From NCBI GenBank assembly GCA_934098505.1, contig CAKOOR010000004.1, positions 54,458-118,457 on the forward strand: a stretch of 64,000 nt of DNA, read 5' to 3'. Positions 35,741 to 45,123 of this stretch are shown here, piece by piece. Both the position numbers and the translations under genes were made by a program. The notes below the pieces were generated by a model. The model did no database searches, was not told the DNA's origin, and worked only from the letters and a program-made list of their open reading frames with translations. This DNA is from an uncultured Bacilli bacterium (GTDB lineage: Bacteria > Bacillota_I > Bacilli_A > RF39 > UBA660). The stretch's first letter is position 1. Each line of letters opens with the position of its first letter.

Positions 35741-37594
35741 ATGAAAAGTTATTTATTAAATCTTTACCGGAAATTACCACTTGATTTTCGAAAAAAAGTT
35801 AAAAATATTTTCAAAAAGGAACCACCAAATAAAGAAGTCATAAATAAAGAAAATATTCTACTTAATTTAAAAAAATACGATATTATATCTTTTGATATAT
35901 TTGATACGTTAGTAACAAGATGCGTTTATGAACCAGATGATATTTTCAAAATTTTAAATGAATATTTCTCTGATGAAAAATTTTTAGAAAAAAGAAAATT
36001 AGCTGAAACAAATGCTAGAAATTTCTATCAACATGATGTTAATATTGATGAAATTTACGAAGAGTATGCTAAAAATAACAACATATCTTTAGCGTCCGCT
36101 AATGCCCTAAAAAAAGCCGAAATAAATATTGAAAAAGAAATGTTAACAGCTAGAAATGATATGCTTGATTTATTAAAAAAATTGCGTGAACTAAATAAGA
36201 AAGTAATCATTGTTAGCGATATGTATCTTCCTAAAAAAACAATAACCGAAATCCTTGATAATTGTGGTTATAAGGGCTTATATGAAGAATTGTATGTATC
36301 AAATGATATACATAAAAGAAAAGATGATAAATCTGTCTGGCCATTTATTAAAGAAAAGTATCCTAATAAAAAAATAATTCATCTTGGTGATAATGATTTA
36401 TCTGATGTTAGTTATCCAAAAGAGTTCGGTATTGACACCATAAAAATACCATCAAGTAAGGAATTACTTCAAAAATGTAGTCTTTATCCATCTTTAAAGG
36501 AATTTATTGATATGAGAACTTGCAGTGATTCTTATTATTTGGGCTTACTATTTAATAAAAAATTATTCAACAGTCCCTTTAGTACATTAACTATTGATAA
36601 TTTTGATGATTTTGTTTATATGTTTCATGCACCAGTGCTTACTGAATTCTTAAAATTTGTAATAGATAGTAATCAAGATAATTTATTATTTTTAGCTAGG
36701 GAAGGGTACTATTTCATTAAATTATATGATAAATATTGTACGATTAACAAAATAGAAAAGAAAAAACATTACTATTTTCTAGCATCTAGAAAAGCTACTA
36801 ATACAGCTTCTATAAAAAGTGATGAAGATATATTTAGTTTATTAAAAAATGATTATAATGGAACTTTAAAAAACTTTTTAGCGAAGAACTTTCATTTTAA
36901 CTATGAAAATGATGATTTTACAATAAAATTACCGGATGATTATGATAAAGTTGCTAAAGTTGTAAAGGATAATCTTAAAACTATAAAAAATAATATCAAA
37001 AATGAAAATAACTGTTATAAAAAGTATATTAAAGAGTTAATACCTAACTATAAAAAAACTGATTTAAATTTAATTGATTTAGGCTATTCTGGAAGTATCC
37101 AATACAATCTTTCTAAAATGTTAGATAAAGGTTTAAATGGTTATTACTTAACTAATTCTAGTACTGTAAAAAAATACTCAGAAGAGAATCATTTACATTT
37201 TTACTTTGATATAAATGATAATACTGAATATCAAAAAATTTATCATTATTCTTTAATTTTAGAATATTTTTTAACGGCTCCGTATGGTCAGTTACAATAC
37301 TTTAAAGAGCAAAATGGTAAAGTTAGCCCGATTTATAATGATGAAACTTTAGATGAAAAAAAGAAGAAAAATTTAAATAAAATATATGATATTATTACTA
37401 TTTATTTTAATGACTTAAAAATAATAAATAAATATTTAAAATATCAGCCTACTAAAAATTTATTGTGTAGAAATTATGTTGCTATGGTTGAATCCGGTAT
37501 CATTTCTACAAAAGTCAAAGATGAATTTTCTTTCATGGACTCTTATAGTAGTGATGTTGAAAAAAATGTCTTTAAAATAATTAGTAGGTATTAA
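35741..37594 (+). CDS. HAD-superfamily hydrolase of surface glycan loci (COG5610-like)
   Basis: This 617-residue protein has an N-terminal HAD domain: ISFDIFDTLVTR (nucleophile DxD, about 51-57), KVIIVSDMYLP (motif II), a conserved Lys region and IHLGDNDLSDV (motif IV). The C-terminal 350 residues are a separate domain with LFLAREGYYFIKLY and LIDLGYSGSIQ, seen in COG5610 proteins of glycan clusters. The substrate is unknown. GGAGG precedes the start. Confidence 0.85.
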   Translation: MKSYLLNLYRKLPLDFRKKVKNIFKKEPPNKEVINKENILLNLKKYDIISFDIFDTLVTRCVYEPDDIFKILNEYFSDEKFLEKRKLAETNARNFYQHDVNIDEIYEEYAKNNNISLASANALKKAEINIEKEMLTARNDMLDLLKKLRELNKKVIIVSDMYLPKKTITEILDNCGYKGLYEELYVSNDIHKRKDDKSVWPFIKEKYPNKKIIHLGDNDLSDVSYPKEFGIDTIKIPSSKELLQKCSLYPSLKEFIDMRTCSDSYYLGLLFNKKLFNSPFSTLTIDNFDDFVYMFHAPVLTEFLKFVIDSNQDNLLFLAREGYYFIKLYDKYCTINKIEKKKHYYFLASRKATNTASIKSDEDIFSLLKNDYNGTLKNFLAKNFHFNYENDDFTIKLPDDYDKVAKVVKDNLKTIKNNIKNENNCYKKYIKELIPNYKKTDLNLIDLGYSGSIQYNLSKMLDKGLNGYYLTNSSTVKKYSEENHLHFYFDINDNTEYQKIYHYSLILEYFLTAPYGQLQYFKEQNGKVSPIYNDETLDEKKKKNLNKIYDIITIYFNDLKIINKYLKYQPTKNLLCRNYVAMVESGIISTKVKDEFSFMDSYSSDVEKNVFKIISRY

Positions 37595-37612
37595 TTAAGT
37601 AGGTGTTTCAAG

Positions 37613-39001
37613 ATGAAAAAAACTAATAAAAAGAAAAATGATTTTAATATCAAAAAATTATTTCAAAATAATTATTTTGTAATGTTTATAATGTTTTTAG
37701 TAAGTTTAGTTACCATGGTATTTTTAAATATAGGGATTGTTAAAGCCACTTATTTATTTGCCGAAGATGGAAAAATATTCTTAAATCAATATTTAGAATT
37801 AGGATTGGGTTCCTTATTTAAAACTTATGGTGGTTATTTTAATCTGTTATCCAGATTATTCGCCTTAATTAGTGTAACGCTGGCTAAAATTTTTAACAGT
37901 GTTTATGTTCTTGCTAATATGCAAAAAATCTTAGCAATGCTTTTTAGCTCATTTGTCTGTGCTTACTTTGTATCTAATGAGTTTGAAGGTATAATCAAAT
38001 CTCGAAAAGTTCGAATGATTATTTCTTTCCTTTCTTTAATATTAATATCTAATTTTGCGTGGTTATTATATAACGGGGTTTCTATTCATTGGTGGTGTGG
38101 AATACTTTTATTCTTAGTTAGTTTAAATATTTTAGATAATAAATTGCCATCTTATAAAATATTGCCAATCCTAGTAGTATGTATATTAAGTAGTCCTTCC
38201 GGACTTATAATAGCCTTCTCTTTACTTTATTATATTTTAAAGAAAATAAATTGGCATCATCCCTTCCAAAATCTATTTAAGAATTATCAAAAAGATGAAA
38301 TAATCAAAATAATAATCTTAGTTTTAGCGCTAGCCCTACAATCTTATGCTATTTTATTTATTACAGATGTTGATACAATAACAAGTCCATCGTTAGGCTT
38401 TAGCCAATTAAAATCATTATTATATTATTCATATTTACTTACTGTTAGTTCTATAAACTTTATATTTGGTACTAACAATTATTTAAGTCTATCTAATGCT
38501 AATTTAGCAACTGTAGTAGGTTTAATTTTATGGTTAATTGTTATATATAATGCGGAAAAGCAAGATAAAATAAAATATGTCTTCTTTTGTTTAGGTTCCA
38601 TATTTTTCTTGTACTTTATGATTAACTTCAAAAAAGAAGATTTTATTGGCTATTATCATGAAATGATTAGTACCAGTTATCAAGTATGGTATCATTCTTT
38701 ACCAGCACTAATTGCTTTTTATGCTGTAGTTATATCATTATATAGAGAAAATAAATCTTCTATAAATTATTTGTATTATTCTATACTATTTATAGCCTTT
38801 GTATCATTGTGGCATACAGTTAATCATCCAGAACTAGAAACTGCTAAAGAACTTGCTAGTGTTGCTGATTATGTTGATTATAAGAGTAATAAATACGCTT
38901 ATGTTCATATTAGTCCAGACTTTTTAGATTGGTATGTAACTATTCCTGTTAATGATTCTTATTGTGAGGTGAACGATTGTGGTTCAACGATACAAAAGTG
39001 A
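37613..39001 (+). CDS. Multi-pass membrane protein, GT-C-like
   Basis: This 462-residue protein has about 10-12 helices. The first outer loop contains an acidic TYLFAEDGKIF, placed where GT-C transferases keep their catalytic acidic pair. It overlaps GtrA and is followed by a GtrB-like gene, so a GtrC-like role (moving a sugar from an undecaprenyl carrier to the glycan outside) is my inference. No strict family match recognised. Confidence 0.65.
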   Translation: MKKTNKKKNDFNIKKLFQNNYFVMFIMFLVSLVTMVFLNIGIVKATYLFAEDGKIFLNQYLELGLGSLFKTYGGYFNLLSRLFALISVTLAKIFNSVYVLANMQKILAMLFSSFVCAYFVSNEFEGIIKSRKVRMIISFLSLILISNFAWLLYNGVSIHWWCGILLFLVSLNILDNKLPSYKILPILVVCILSSPSGLIIAFSLLYYILKKINWHHPFQNLFKNYQKDEIIKIIILVLALALQSYAILFITDVDTITSPSLGFSQLKSLLYYSYLLTVSSINFIFGTNNYLSLSNANLATVVGLILWLIVIYNAEKQDKIKYVFFCLGSIFFLYFMINFKKEDFIGYYHEMISTSYQVWYHSLPALIAFYAVVISLYRENKSSINYLYYSILFIAFVSLWHTVNHPELETAKELASVADYVDYKSNKYAYVHISPDFLDWYVTIPVNDSYCEVNDCGSTIQK

Positions 39002-39365
39002 GTTTAAATTTATCTTGTCAGGAGCCAGTAGTACTTTAATTGATTTTTGTATATATATGTTACTTAGTAACTGGCTTTCTGTATCTTTATCTAAAATGAT
39101 TTCAATGGGTATTGCCTCTATTTATTCTTTTTTTCTTAATAAAAATTGGACTTTTGAAAATGGAGAAAAAATAAATAAGGCTATGATAATAAAATATATT
39201 GGCGCTCAATTATTAAATATATTTGTTAATACCAGTATAAATACTATTATATATACTTTAACAAATAACAAGGTAGTATCTTTTGTTATAGCAACCTCAA
39301 CAGCTATGATTGTAAATTATTTTAGTCAAAAAATTATTGTTTTTAAGAAGGAAGTTAAAAAATGA
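38979..39365 (+). CDS. GtrA-family membrane protein
   Basis: This 128-residue, four-helix protein matches GtrA (PF04138): FKFILSGASSTLIDFCIY, then IASIYSFFLNKNWTFEN. It is thought to flip or hold undecaprenyl-linked sugars. It begins with GTG, supported by GTGAGGTG about 8 nt upstream, inside the end of the previous gene, and is coupled to the next gene by a 4-bp overlap. Confidence 0.9.
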   Translation: MVQRYKSEFKFILSGASSTLIDFCIYMLLSNWLSVSLSKMISMGIASIYSFFLNKNWTFENGEKINKAMIIKYIGAQLLNIFVNTSINTIIYTLTNNKVVSFVIATSTAMIVNYFSQKIIVFKKEVKK

Positions 39366-40072
39366 AATATTCTATAATATTGCCTTGTTATAATGAGGCT
39401 GAAAATCTTATGGATTTAGTTAATATAATTAATAAATTTCCAAAGAAATATAAAGCAGAGTTTATTCTGGTAGAAAATGGTTCGACAGATAATAGTAGGG
39501 AAATATTTGAAAAACAAATTCCATTTGATAATAAGTATTTAAAGGCTGTCTATGTCGATAAAAATAAGGGTTATGGTTATGGTATTATTGCCGGTCTAAA
39601 ACAAGCCACTGGCGATTATGTTGGTTGGCTTCATTCAGATTTGCAATATAATCCTTTAGATTTAACAACTTTCTTTGATTATATCGAAGAGCATAAAGAC
39701 GAGAAACTATTACTTAAAGGAAAAAGAAAAAATAGAAAAATTATTGAATACATTTTTACTTTCGGTATGGGAGTATATGATTCTATTTTATTTAAAAAGA
39801 AAATGGCAAATGTAATGGCTATGCCCGTAATTTTTAATAAAGATCTTTTAGAGTATTTACCAGATTTTCCAATTGATTTTACTATCGATATTTATGTGTA
39901 TGCTCTAGCGCAAAAGAAAAATTATAACGTTTATCATTTACCAATTTATTTAAAAAATCGGGAGAAAGGTAAATCGTCTTGGAATACCGGATTTGTATCC
40001 CGTCTAAAACAAAGCAAAAAAATGATGGACGGTAGTAAAAAAGTAAAAAAAGATTTAGAGGAGATGAAGTAA
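39362..40072 (+). CDS. GT2 polyprenyl-phosphate glycosyltransferase (DPM/GtrB-like)
   Basis: This 236-residue transferase has SIILPCYNEAENL, VENGSTDNS, NKGYGYGIIAGLKQATGDYVGWLHSDLQ (an H-S-D at the DxD place) and no C-terminal membrane helices, so it is a short DPM1-type enzyme. It likely loads a sugar on undecaprenyl phosphate for GtrA and the GT-C-like protein. Confidence 0.9.
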   Translation: MKYSIILPCYNEAENLMDLVNIINKFPKKYKAEFILVENGSTDNSREIFEKQIPFDNKYLKAVYVDKNKGYGYGIIAGLKQATGDYVGWLHSDLQYNPLDLTTFFDYIEEHKDEKLLLKGKRKNRKIIEYIFTFGMGVYDSILFKKKMANVMAMPVIFNKDLLEYLPDFPIDFTIDIYVYALAQKKNYNVYHLPIYLKNREKGKSSWNTGFVSRLKQSKKMMDGSKKVKKDLEEMK

Positions 40073-40073
40073 A

Positions 40074-40817
40074 ATGCAAAAAGTACATTTAATAATGCCT
40101 ATGGGTGGGGCTGGATCAAGATTTTTTAAAAATGGTTTTACAATGCCAAAACCGTTAATTGAAATTAATGGTTATCCATTTTTATATTGGTCAACAATAT
40201 CAATTACTAATTTTATGCCTGTTAGTGATGTTACTTTTGTAGTTTTAAAGCAACATATTGAAGAATTTAATATTGATAAGGTTATAAAAAAATATTTTCC
40301 TGATGCTAAGATAGTAGTAATTCCGGAATTATTAAACGGCGCCGTTTTAACTTGCTTAAAAGGTGTTGAAAATATAAATGATGATATGCCAATTGTCTTT
40401 AATGATTGTGATCATTTATTTCTTTGCAATGATTTTTATAACTATTGTAAGGCTGGCGATTTTACCGGAGTTGATGGCGCCTTACTGACATTTACTTCAA
40501 ATGATCCTAAGTATTCTTTCTTAGAATTAAATGAATTTGGTAATGTTACAAGAACAGTCGAAAAACAAGCCATAAGTACATCAGCAATATGCGGAGCCTA
40601 TTATTTTCGAAACAAAAATATCTTTGAAAAAAGTACGGAAGAATATTTAAAAGAATGTGCTTATAGTGAATATTTTGTTAGTGGTGTTTATAATGTTATG
40701 GCTAAAAATCATCTGATAATTAAAAATTTCACCTGTGATTTGCACTTACCATTTGGAACTCCAGATGAATATGAAAAAGCTAAGGATTCAGAAGGGTTTA
40801 AAAGGGTGCTAAAATGA
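40074..40817 (+). CDS. Sugar-phosphate nucleotidyltransferase-like protein
   Basis: This 247-residue NTP-transferase has the G-rich loop MGGAGSRFFKNGFTMPKPLIE (positions about 10-29), PIVFNDCDH as metal-binding DxD, and a substrate lobe with ICGAYYF. It should make a nucleotide-activated sugar or alcohol. It lies in a coupled set with a membrane-kinase fusion and a HAD phosphatase, a combination reminiscent of kinase-phosphatase-nucleotidyltransferase pathways for heptoses, or of LicA/LicC choline activation. The substrate cannot be told. Confidence 0.85.
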   Translation: MQKVHLIMPMGGAGSRFFKNGFTMPKPLIEINGYPFLYWSTISITNFMPVSDVTFVVLKQHIEEFNIDKVIKKYFPDAKIVVIPELLNGAVLTCLKGVENINDDMPIVFNDCDHLFLCNDFYNYCKAGDFTGVDGALLTFTSNDPKYSFLELNEFGNVTRTVEKQAISTSAICGAYYFRNKNIFEKSTEEYLKECAYSEYFVSGVYNVMAKNHLIIKNFTCDLHLPFGTPDEYEKAKDSEGFKRVLK

Positions 40818-42700
40818 TATATTTAATTCTTGCCGTTATTGTTATAGTAATTGCCAATATAATAAAAGTTTATCGTCAGGCTTTGTTTATTGAGCCTTAT
40901 GAGAAAGTTTCTTATACTAATCTAACGCAGGCCTTAGCAATAGGAAATCTAATAAACGTAATCTTTCCATTTAAAATAGGTTATATAGTTAGATGCTATT
41001 TAAATGGTAAACAAATGAAAAATGGGGCATCATTTTCTTTAGCAACTATAGTAGTTGAAATATTTTTAGATTTTATATTTGCCAGTTTAATATATGTTGC
41101 TTTTTGGTTACTTTCTTTAAATGATGTTAAAGATGCTGTATTTTATATTATACTTTTGTTTATTTTTCTAGGAGCATTTATCATATTAACATTATTAAAA
41201 AAACAAGTGAAATCTTTAGTTTATAAAATAGCTTCTCTTTTTAATAATAATCTAGAACTTAAAATTTTAAAATTTTTCTGGTTTTCTATTATTTCATTTG
41301 AAAATATTGTTGCTCGATTAGATAAAGTAAAATTAGCCTTATATTCTATTGCAATGTGGGTTTTAAATATATTATCTTGCTTCTTGCTTGCTAAATCTTT
41401 AACCACATTTAATATAAATATGAAATTCTATGAAATGTTTAATATGTTTTTCTCTACCAATGGTTTATGTTCATCAGTATTGTTTGAAATATTAAAATAT
41501 TCACAAAACTTCATTATTATTGTGGGGTTATACTGTATTATACCATCCTTGATTATGTATATTATTTCTTATAAAATGAAAAACAAAGATTCTAAAAAAC
41601 ATTATATTGAAATATTACCACATATAAATATGGCTGATAGACTTGCTTTTTTGGAACAATATTTTAATGGTGGTAACAGTGCCTATTTCAAAAAATATAT
41701 TGAACTAAATAATGATGTTGCCATTATCGAAGATTATTCGGCTGGTAGTAATGCTACAACAATGTTATGTAATAAAGACGGAAATTTATTTTATCGCAAA
41801 TATTCTTTTGGTAAAGATGCTAGTAAATTATATGATCAGGTAAAATGGATTCACGCTCATGAAAAAAGGTTAACTTTAACTAAGATTGACTTTGAGTATT
41901 ATAAAGATGATGTTTGTTGTTATGATATGCCTTATGTTAAAGAGGCTGTAACTTGCTTTAATTACGTTCATACCTCAACTATGAAAGAGGCTTGGAGTAC
42001 TTTAAAAGCCGCCTTAATTGATATTGATAAAAATTTACATAGTCTAAATAGACGTGCGGCTGATAAAGAAACAATTGAAAAATATATTTCTACAAAAGTT
42101 GATAAAAATATTGAAAAAATCGAAAAGAGTACATATTTAAAGCCATTATTAAAAAATGATTATGTTTATATAAATGGTAAAAAATATCATAATTTAGCAT
42201 ATTATAAAAAGTATTTGACTCATGAACATCTTTATGAAATATTTAAAAATGATTACTATTCAGATATTCATGGCGATTTAACAATCGAAAATATAATTTG
42301 TGTAAAAAATAATAAAAAAAATTCTAAGAATTATTATATAATTGATCCTAATACGGGTAACTTACATGATTCTCCTTATCTTGATTATGGCAAATTATTA
42401 CAATCTATTCATGGCGGCTATGAATTTTTAATGAATACTAAGCAAGTATCTTATGATGATGAAAAAATTGAATTTCTATTTACTAAATCATCAAGATATT
42501 ATGAGTTATATAATGAATATACTAAATATTTATTAGACAAATTTAAAGAAGAAGGATTAAAGAGCATCTTCTATCATGAAATTATTCATTGGCTACGTTT
42601 AATGCCATATAAAATAGAGAAGAACGGGGAACGCTGTATTATTTTCTATGCTGGTTTAATTATGGTTTTAGCAGATGTAGAGGAGAGATTTGAAAAGTGA
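40814..42700 (+). CDS. Fusion of LPG-synthase-type membrane domain with choline-kinase/APH-like kinase
   Basis: This 628-residue protein has about seven helices at the N-terminus (1-255). The pattern YRQALFIEPYE, INVIFPFKIGYIVRCYL matches the UPF0104/LPG-synthase transmembrane family. The C-terminal half is an aminoglycoside-phosphotransferase fold with Brenner motif HGDLTIENI (His486, Asp488, Asn493) and IIDPNTGN as metal site. Both ends overlap neighbours by 4 bp. The kinase may phosphorylate a membrane-bound or imported sugar or alcohol; the fusion is unusual. Confidence 0.8.
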   Translation: MIYLILAVIVIVIANIIKVYRQALFIEPYEKVSYTNLTQALAIGNLINVIFPFKIGYIVRCYLNGKQMKNGASFSLATIVVEIFLDFIFASLIYVAFWLLSLNDVKDAVFYIILLFIFLGAFIILTLLKKQVKSLVYKIASLFNNNLELKILKFFWFSIISFENIVARLDKVKLALYSIAMWVLNILSCFLLAKSLTTFNINMKFYEMFNMFFSTNGLCSSVLFEILKYSQNFIIIVGLYCIIPSLIMYIISYKMKNKDSKKHYIEILPHINMADRLAFLEQYFNGGNSAYFKKYIELNNDVAIIEDYSAGSNATTMLCNKDGNLFYRKYSFGKDASKLYDQVKWIHAHEKRLTLTKIDFEYYKDDVCCYDMPYVKEAVTCFNYVHTSTMKEAWSTLKAALIDIDKNLHSLNRRAADKETIEKYISTKVDKNIEKIEKSTYLKPLLKNDYVYINGKKYHNLAYYKKYLTHEHLYEIFKNDYYSDIHGDLTIENIICVKNNKKNSKNYYIIDPNTGNLHDSPYLDYGKLLQSIHGGYEFLMNTKQVSYDDEKIEFLFTKSSRYYELYNEYTKYLLDKFKEEGLKSIFYHEIIHWLRLMPYKIEKNGERCIIFYAGLIMVLADVEERFEK

Positions 42701-43251
42701 AATTAGCAATTTTTGATATGGATGGGACTTTATTTAATACTAATGATGTTAATTATTATGCTTATAAAGAAGCCTTAAAAAAATATAATGTTGATCTTGA
42801 TTATGATTATTATTGTAATTATTGCAATGGTAGACATTATACTGTATTTATTCCTAAACTAGTTAATTATGATGAAAAGAAAGTTGAAGATATTCATAAT
42901 TTAAAAAAACAATTCTATGCTAAAAATTTAGATAAAGTAATTGTAAATAATCACTTATTTAATATTATAAACTTAATTCATGGTACTTATAAAACTGCAC
43001 TGGTAACAACCGCTTCTAAAAAAAATACTTTAGAAATATTAGAGTATACTAAAACTAAAGATTGTTTTGATTTGATTCTAACTTCTGAGGATGTCAAAAG
43101 ACCAAAGCCAGATCCAGAAGGATTTAATTTAGCAATTAATAGATTTAATATTTTACCTAAAGATACGATTATCTTTGAGGATTCCAAAGTTGGAATTGAG
43201 GCAGCCAGAAAGACTGGTGCTGCAGTAATGGTAGTAGATAAAATGGTTTAA
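42697..43251 (+). CDS. HAD-superfamily phosphatase
   Basis: This 184-residue hydrolase has IFDMDGTLFNT (motif I), a four-helix cap, ALVTTASKKNTLEIL (motif II), KRPKPDPEGF (Lys motif III) and IFEDSKVGIEAA (motif IV), the PGMB/phosphoglycolate-phosphatase type. It is translationally coupled to the kinase fusion, so it may remove a phosphate in the same activation pathway. Confidence 0.92.
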   Translation: MKLAIFDMDGTLFNTNDVNYYAYKEALKKYNVDLDYDYYCNYCNGRHYTVFIPKLVNYDEKKVEDIHNLKKQFYAKNLDKVIVNNHLFNIINLIHGTYKTALVTTASKKNTLEILEYTKTKDCFDLILTSEDVKRPKPDPEGFNLAINRFNILPKDTIIFEDSKVGIEAARKTGAAVMVVDKMV

Positions 43252-43262
43252 TGTTAATTAAA

Positions 43263-43301
43263 ATTCTATATTATCTTGAAAAAGGGGTATAGGATTTTTT
43301 T
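43263..43301 (+). terminator. Terminator of the second glycan locus
   Basis: ATTCTATA (43263-43270) pairs with TATAGGAT (43288-43295, one G-U), followed by TTTTTT. The next 115 nt are AT-rich without a gene. Confidence 0.7.
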
Positions 43302-43416
43302 GAAGTTTAAAAATATTTTATATAAGTTTTAGAGCACGTTGTTTAAATTAATGAAAAATTAAACTTTGATATTTAAAATTTAAAAGTTTCTATGGCGTTT
43401 GTAATGGTAATTTTTG

Positions 43417-43445
43417 TTTACGGACATAGTTTGCTGTGTTATACT
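43417..43445 (+). promoter_or_regulatory. Promoter of the teichoic-acid-like module
   Basis: TTTACG (43417-43422), a 17-nt spacer and an extended TGTTATACT (-10 at 43440-43445) precede the first gene by about 30 nt. Confidence 0.8.
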
Positions 43446-43475
43446 TAGGTTGTACGTAAGAGTAGGAAGTGCATT

Positions 43476-45110
43476 ATGAAGAAGTTTGTTAAAGATATGT
43501 TACCAGCCTTTATTATTGGTTTGATTATTAGTTTTATGATGTTTGTTTATGAACCAATTATTATGTTTTTAAATAATCCTAATGATTTATGGTTTAATAT
43601 AAATACCTTATTACCGGTGGTAGGGGTTTTATTTGTTATTTGTTTATTTGTTGTTTTTATTATTTATTTATTAACTTATTTTGTTACTAAAAAAGTGATA
43701 AGAAAAGATAAAATTTTTAAATATGCCTTAATTGTAGGTTTTGTTTTACTTATTACAACCTATATTGAAGGCAATTATCTTACCGGAATGTTACCTTCAT
43801 TAGATGGAAGTGCTATTATTTGGAGCAATTATACTAAAGCCTCTATTATATCCTTTGCTGTTTTAGGGGTTGTATCAGTAGTAACTGGTATTTTGATAAA
43901 GAAAATAAAGTTAGATAAAACTATTACTAGTTTAAAATATGTTAGTTTAGCCATCGGAGCGATGTTGCTTGTTTCTTTATTAACAACTACTATGACTTCG
44001 TCTAATTTAAATAAAGATATTAATGTAACGGCAACTACTAAAAATTTAGAAAATTATTCGGATGATGAAAACTTTATTATATTTTTATTAGATGCAGTTG
44101 ATTCAAGAATGTTCAATAAAATTGCCAAAGAAAAAAAATATAATAAAATTTTAAAGGATTTTATTTATTATCCCGATACGATGTCTACATATCCTTTTAC
44201 AAGAGATTCAATTCCTTTTATTTTGTCAGGAATATGGAATAATAATGAAGAAGAGTTTGCTAAATATTATAGTAAGGCCTTAGATAATTCTGAATTATTA
44301 AAAAAATTATATGAAAAAAAATATGATGTAAATATTTATGATACTGAGATTATATATAATAGTAAAAATGCTTCAAAAATACAAAATTTAACTAAGAACA
44401 ATAAATACAATTTTCGTTTATTTGCTAATCAAGAAATTAAATATTCCTTATTTAAATATTTACCGTTTTATTTAAAAAAATATTCTCATATTGAGAGTAT
44501 GGATTTTAATAAAACTAAGATTGCTGATACCGATATCTTTGATTTAAACGATATTAACTATTACAATAATTATTTAGAAAAACAATTGGTTAAAAAATCT
44601 GAAAAACAATTTAAATTTATTCATATAGAAGGTGGTCATGTTCCTTTCGATTTAGATAAAAATGTAAATTATATTAATAATGAAGGCGGAACCTATGATC
44701 AAAAATTAGAGGGATGTATAAAGATTATTGAAAAGTATTTAAATAAATTAAAAGATAATAATGTTTATAATAATTCTAATATCATTATTATGGCTGATCA
44801 TGGTTACAGTCTAGTAAGTGCGGAAGGACGGCAAAATCCAATCCTTTACATTAAAGGTAAAAACGAAGAATACAAAAAGATGAAAGTATCTGATAAAGCT
44901 ATATCATATACTGATTTAAACAGTGCATATACTGACCTTTTAAACGGCAAAAAGTCTGGCGAGTTATTTAATGATATAACAGATAAAAGAGAAAGAAGAT
45001 ATTTGTTTTATTTGTTTAATAAAGAAGACCATATGATTGAATATACGCAAACCGGTAAAGCTTGGGATTTAAATACTTTAGTAAAAACAGGAAAGGAATT
45101 TAACAGATAA
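43476..45110 (+). CDS. Membrane alkaline-phosphatase-superfamily transferase (sulfatase-like, LtaS-related)
   Basis: This 544-residue protein has five N-terminal helices (about 8-185) and an extracellular domain with IFLLDAVDSRMF (first metal Asp), TYPFTRDSIPFILSG (likely Thr nucleophile), FKFIHIEGGHVPF and IIIMADHGY (late metal Asp-His). The order matches phosphoglycerol or phosphoethanolamine transferases. It probably modifies or polymerises a surface polymer. It starts a five-gene unit with the YidC-TagF fusion. Confidence 0.82.
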   Translation: MKKFVKDMLPAFIIGLIISFMMFVYEPIIMFLNNPNDLWFNINTLLPVVGVLFVICLFVVFIIYLLTYFVTKKVIRKDKIFKYALIVGFVLLITTYIEGNYLTGMLPSLDGSAIIWSNYTKASIISFAVLGVVSVVTGILIKKIKLDKTITSLKYVSLAIGAMLLVSLLTTTMTSSNLNKDINVTATTKNLENYSDDENFIIFLLDAVDSRMFNKIAKEKKYNKILKDFIYYPDTMSTYPFTRDSIPFILSGIWNNNEEEFAKYYSKALDNSELLKKLYEKKYDVNIYDTEIIYNSKNASKIQNLTKNNKYNFRLFANQEIKYSLFKYLPFYLKKYSHIESMDFNKTKIADTDIFDLNDINYYNNYLEKQLVKKSEKQFKFIHIEGGHVPFDLDKNVNYINNEGGTYDQKLEGCIKIIEKYLNKLKDNNVYNNSNIIIMADHGYSLVSAEGRQNPILYIKGKNEEYKKMKVSDKAISYTDLNSAYTDLLNGKKSGELFNDITDKRERRYLFYLFNKEDHMIEYTQTGKAWDLNTLVKTGKEFNR

Positions 45111-45123
45111 ATAGGGTGAAAAA

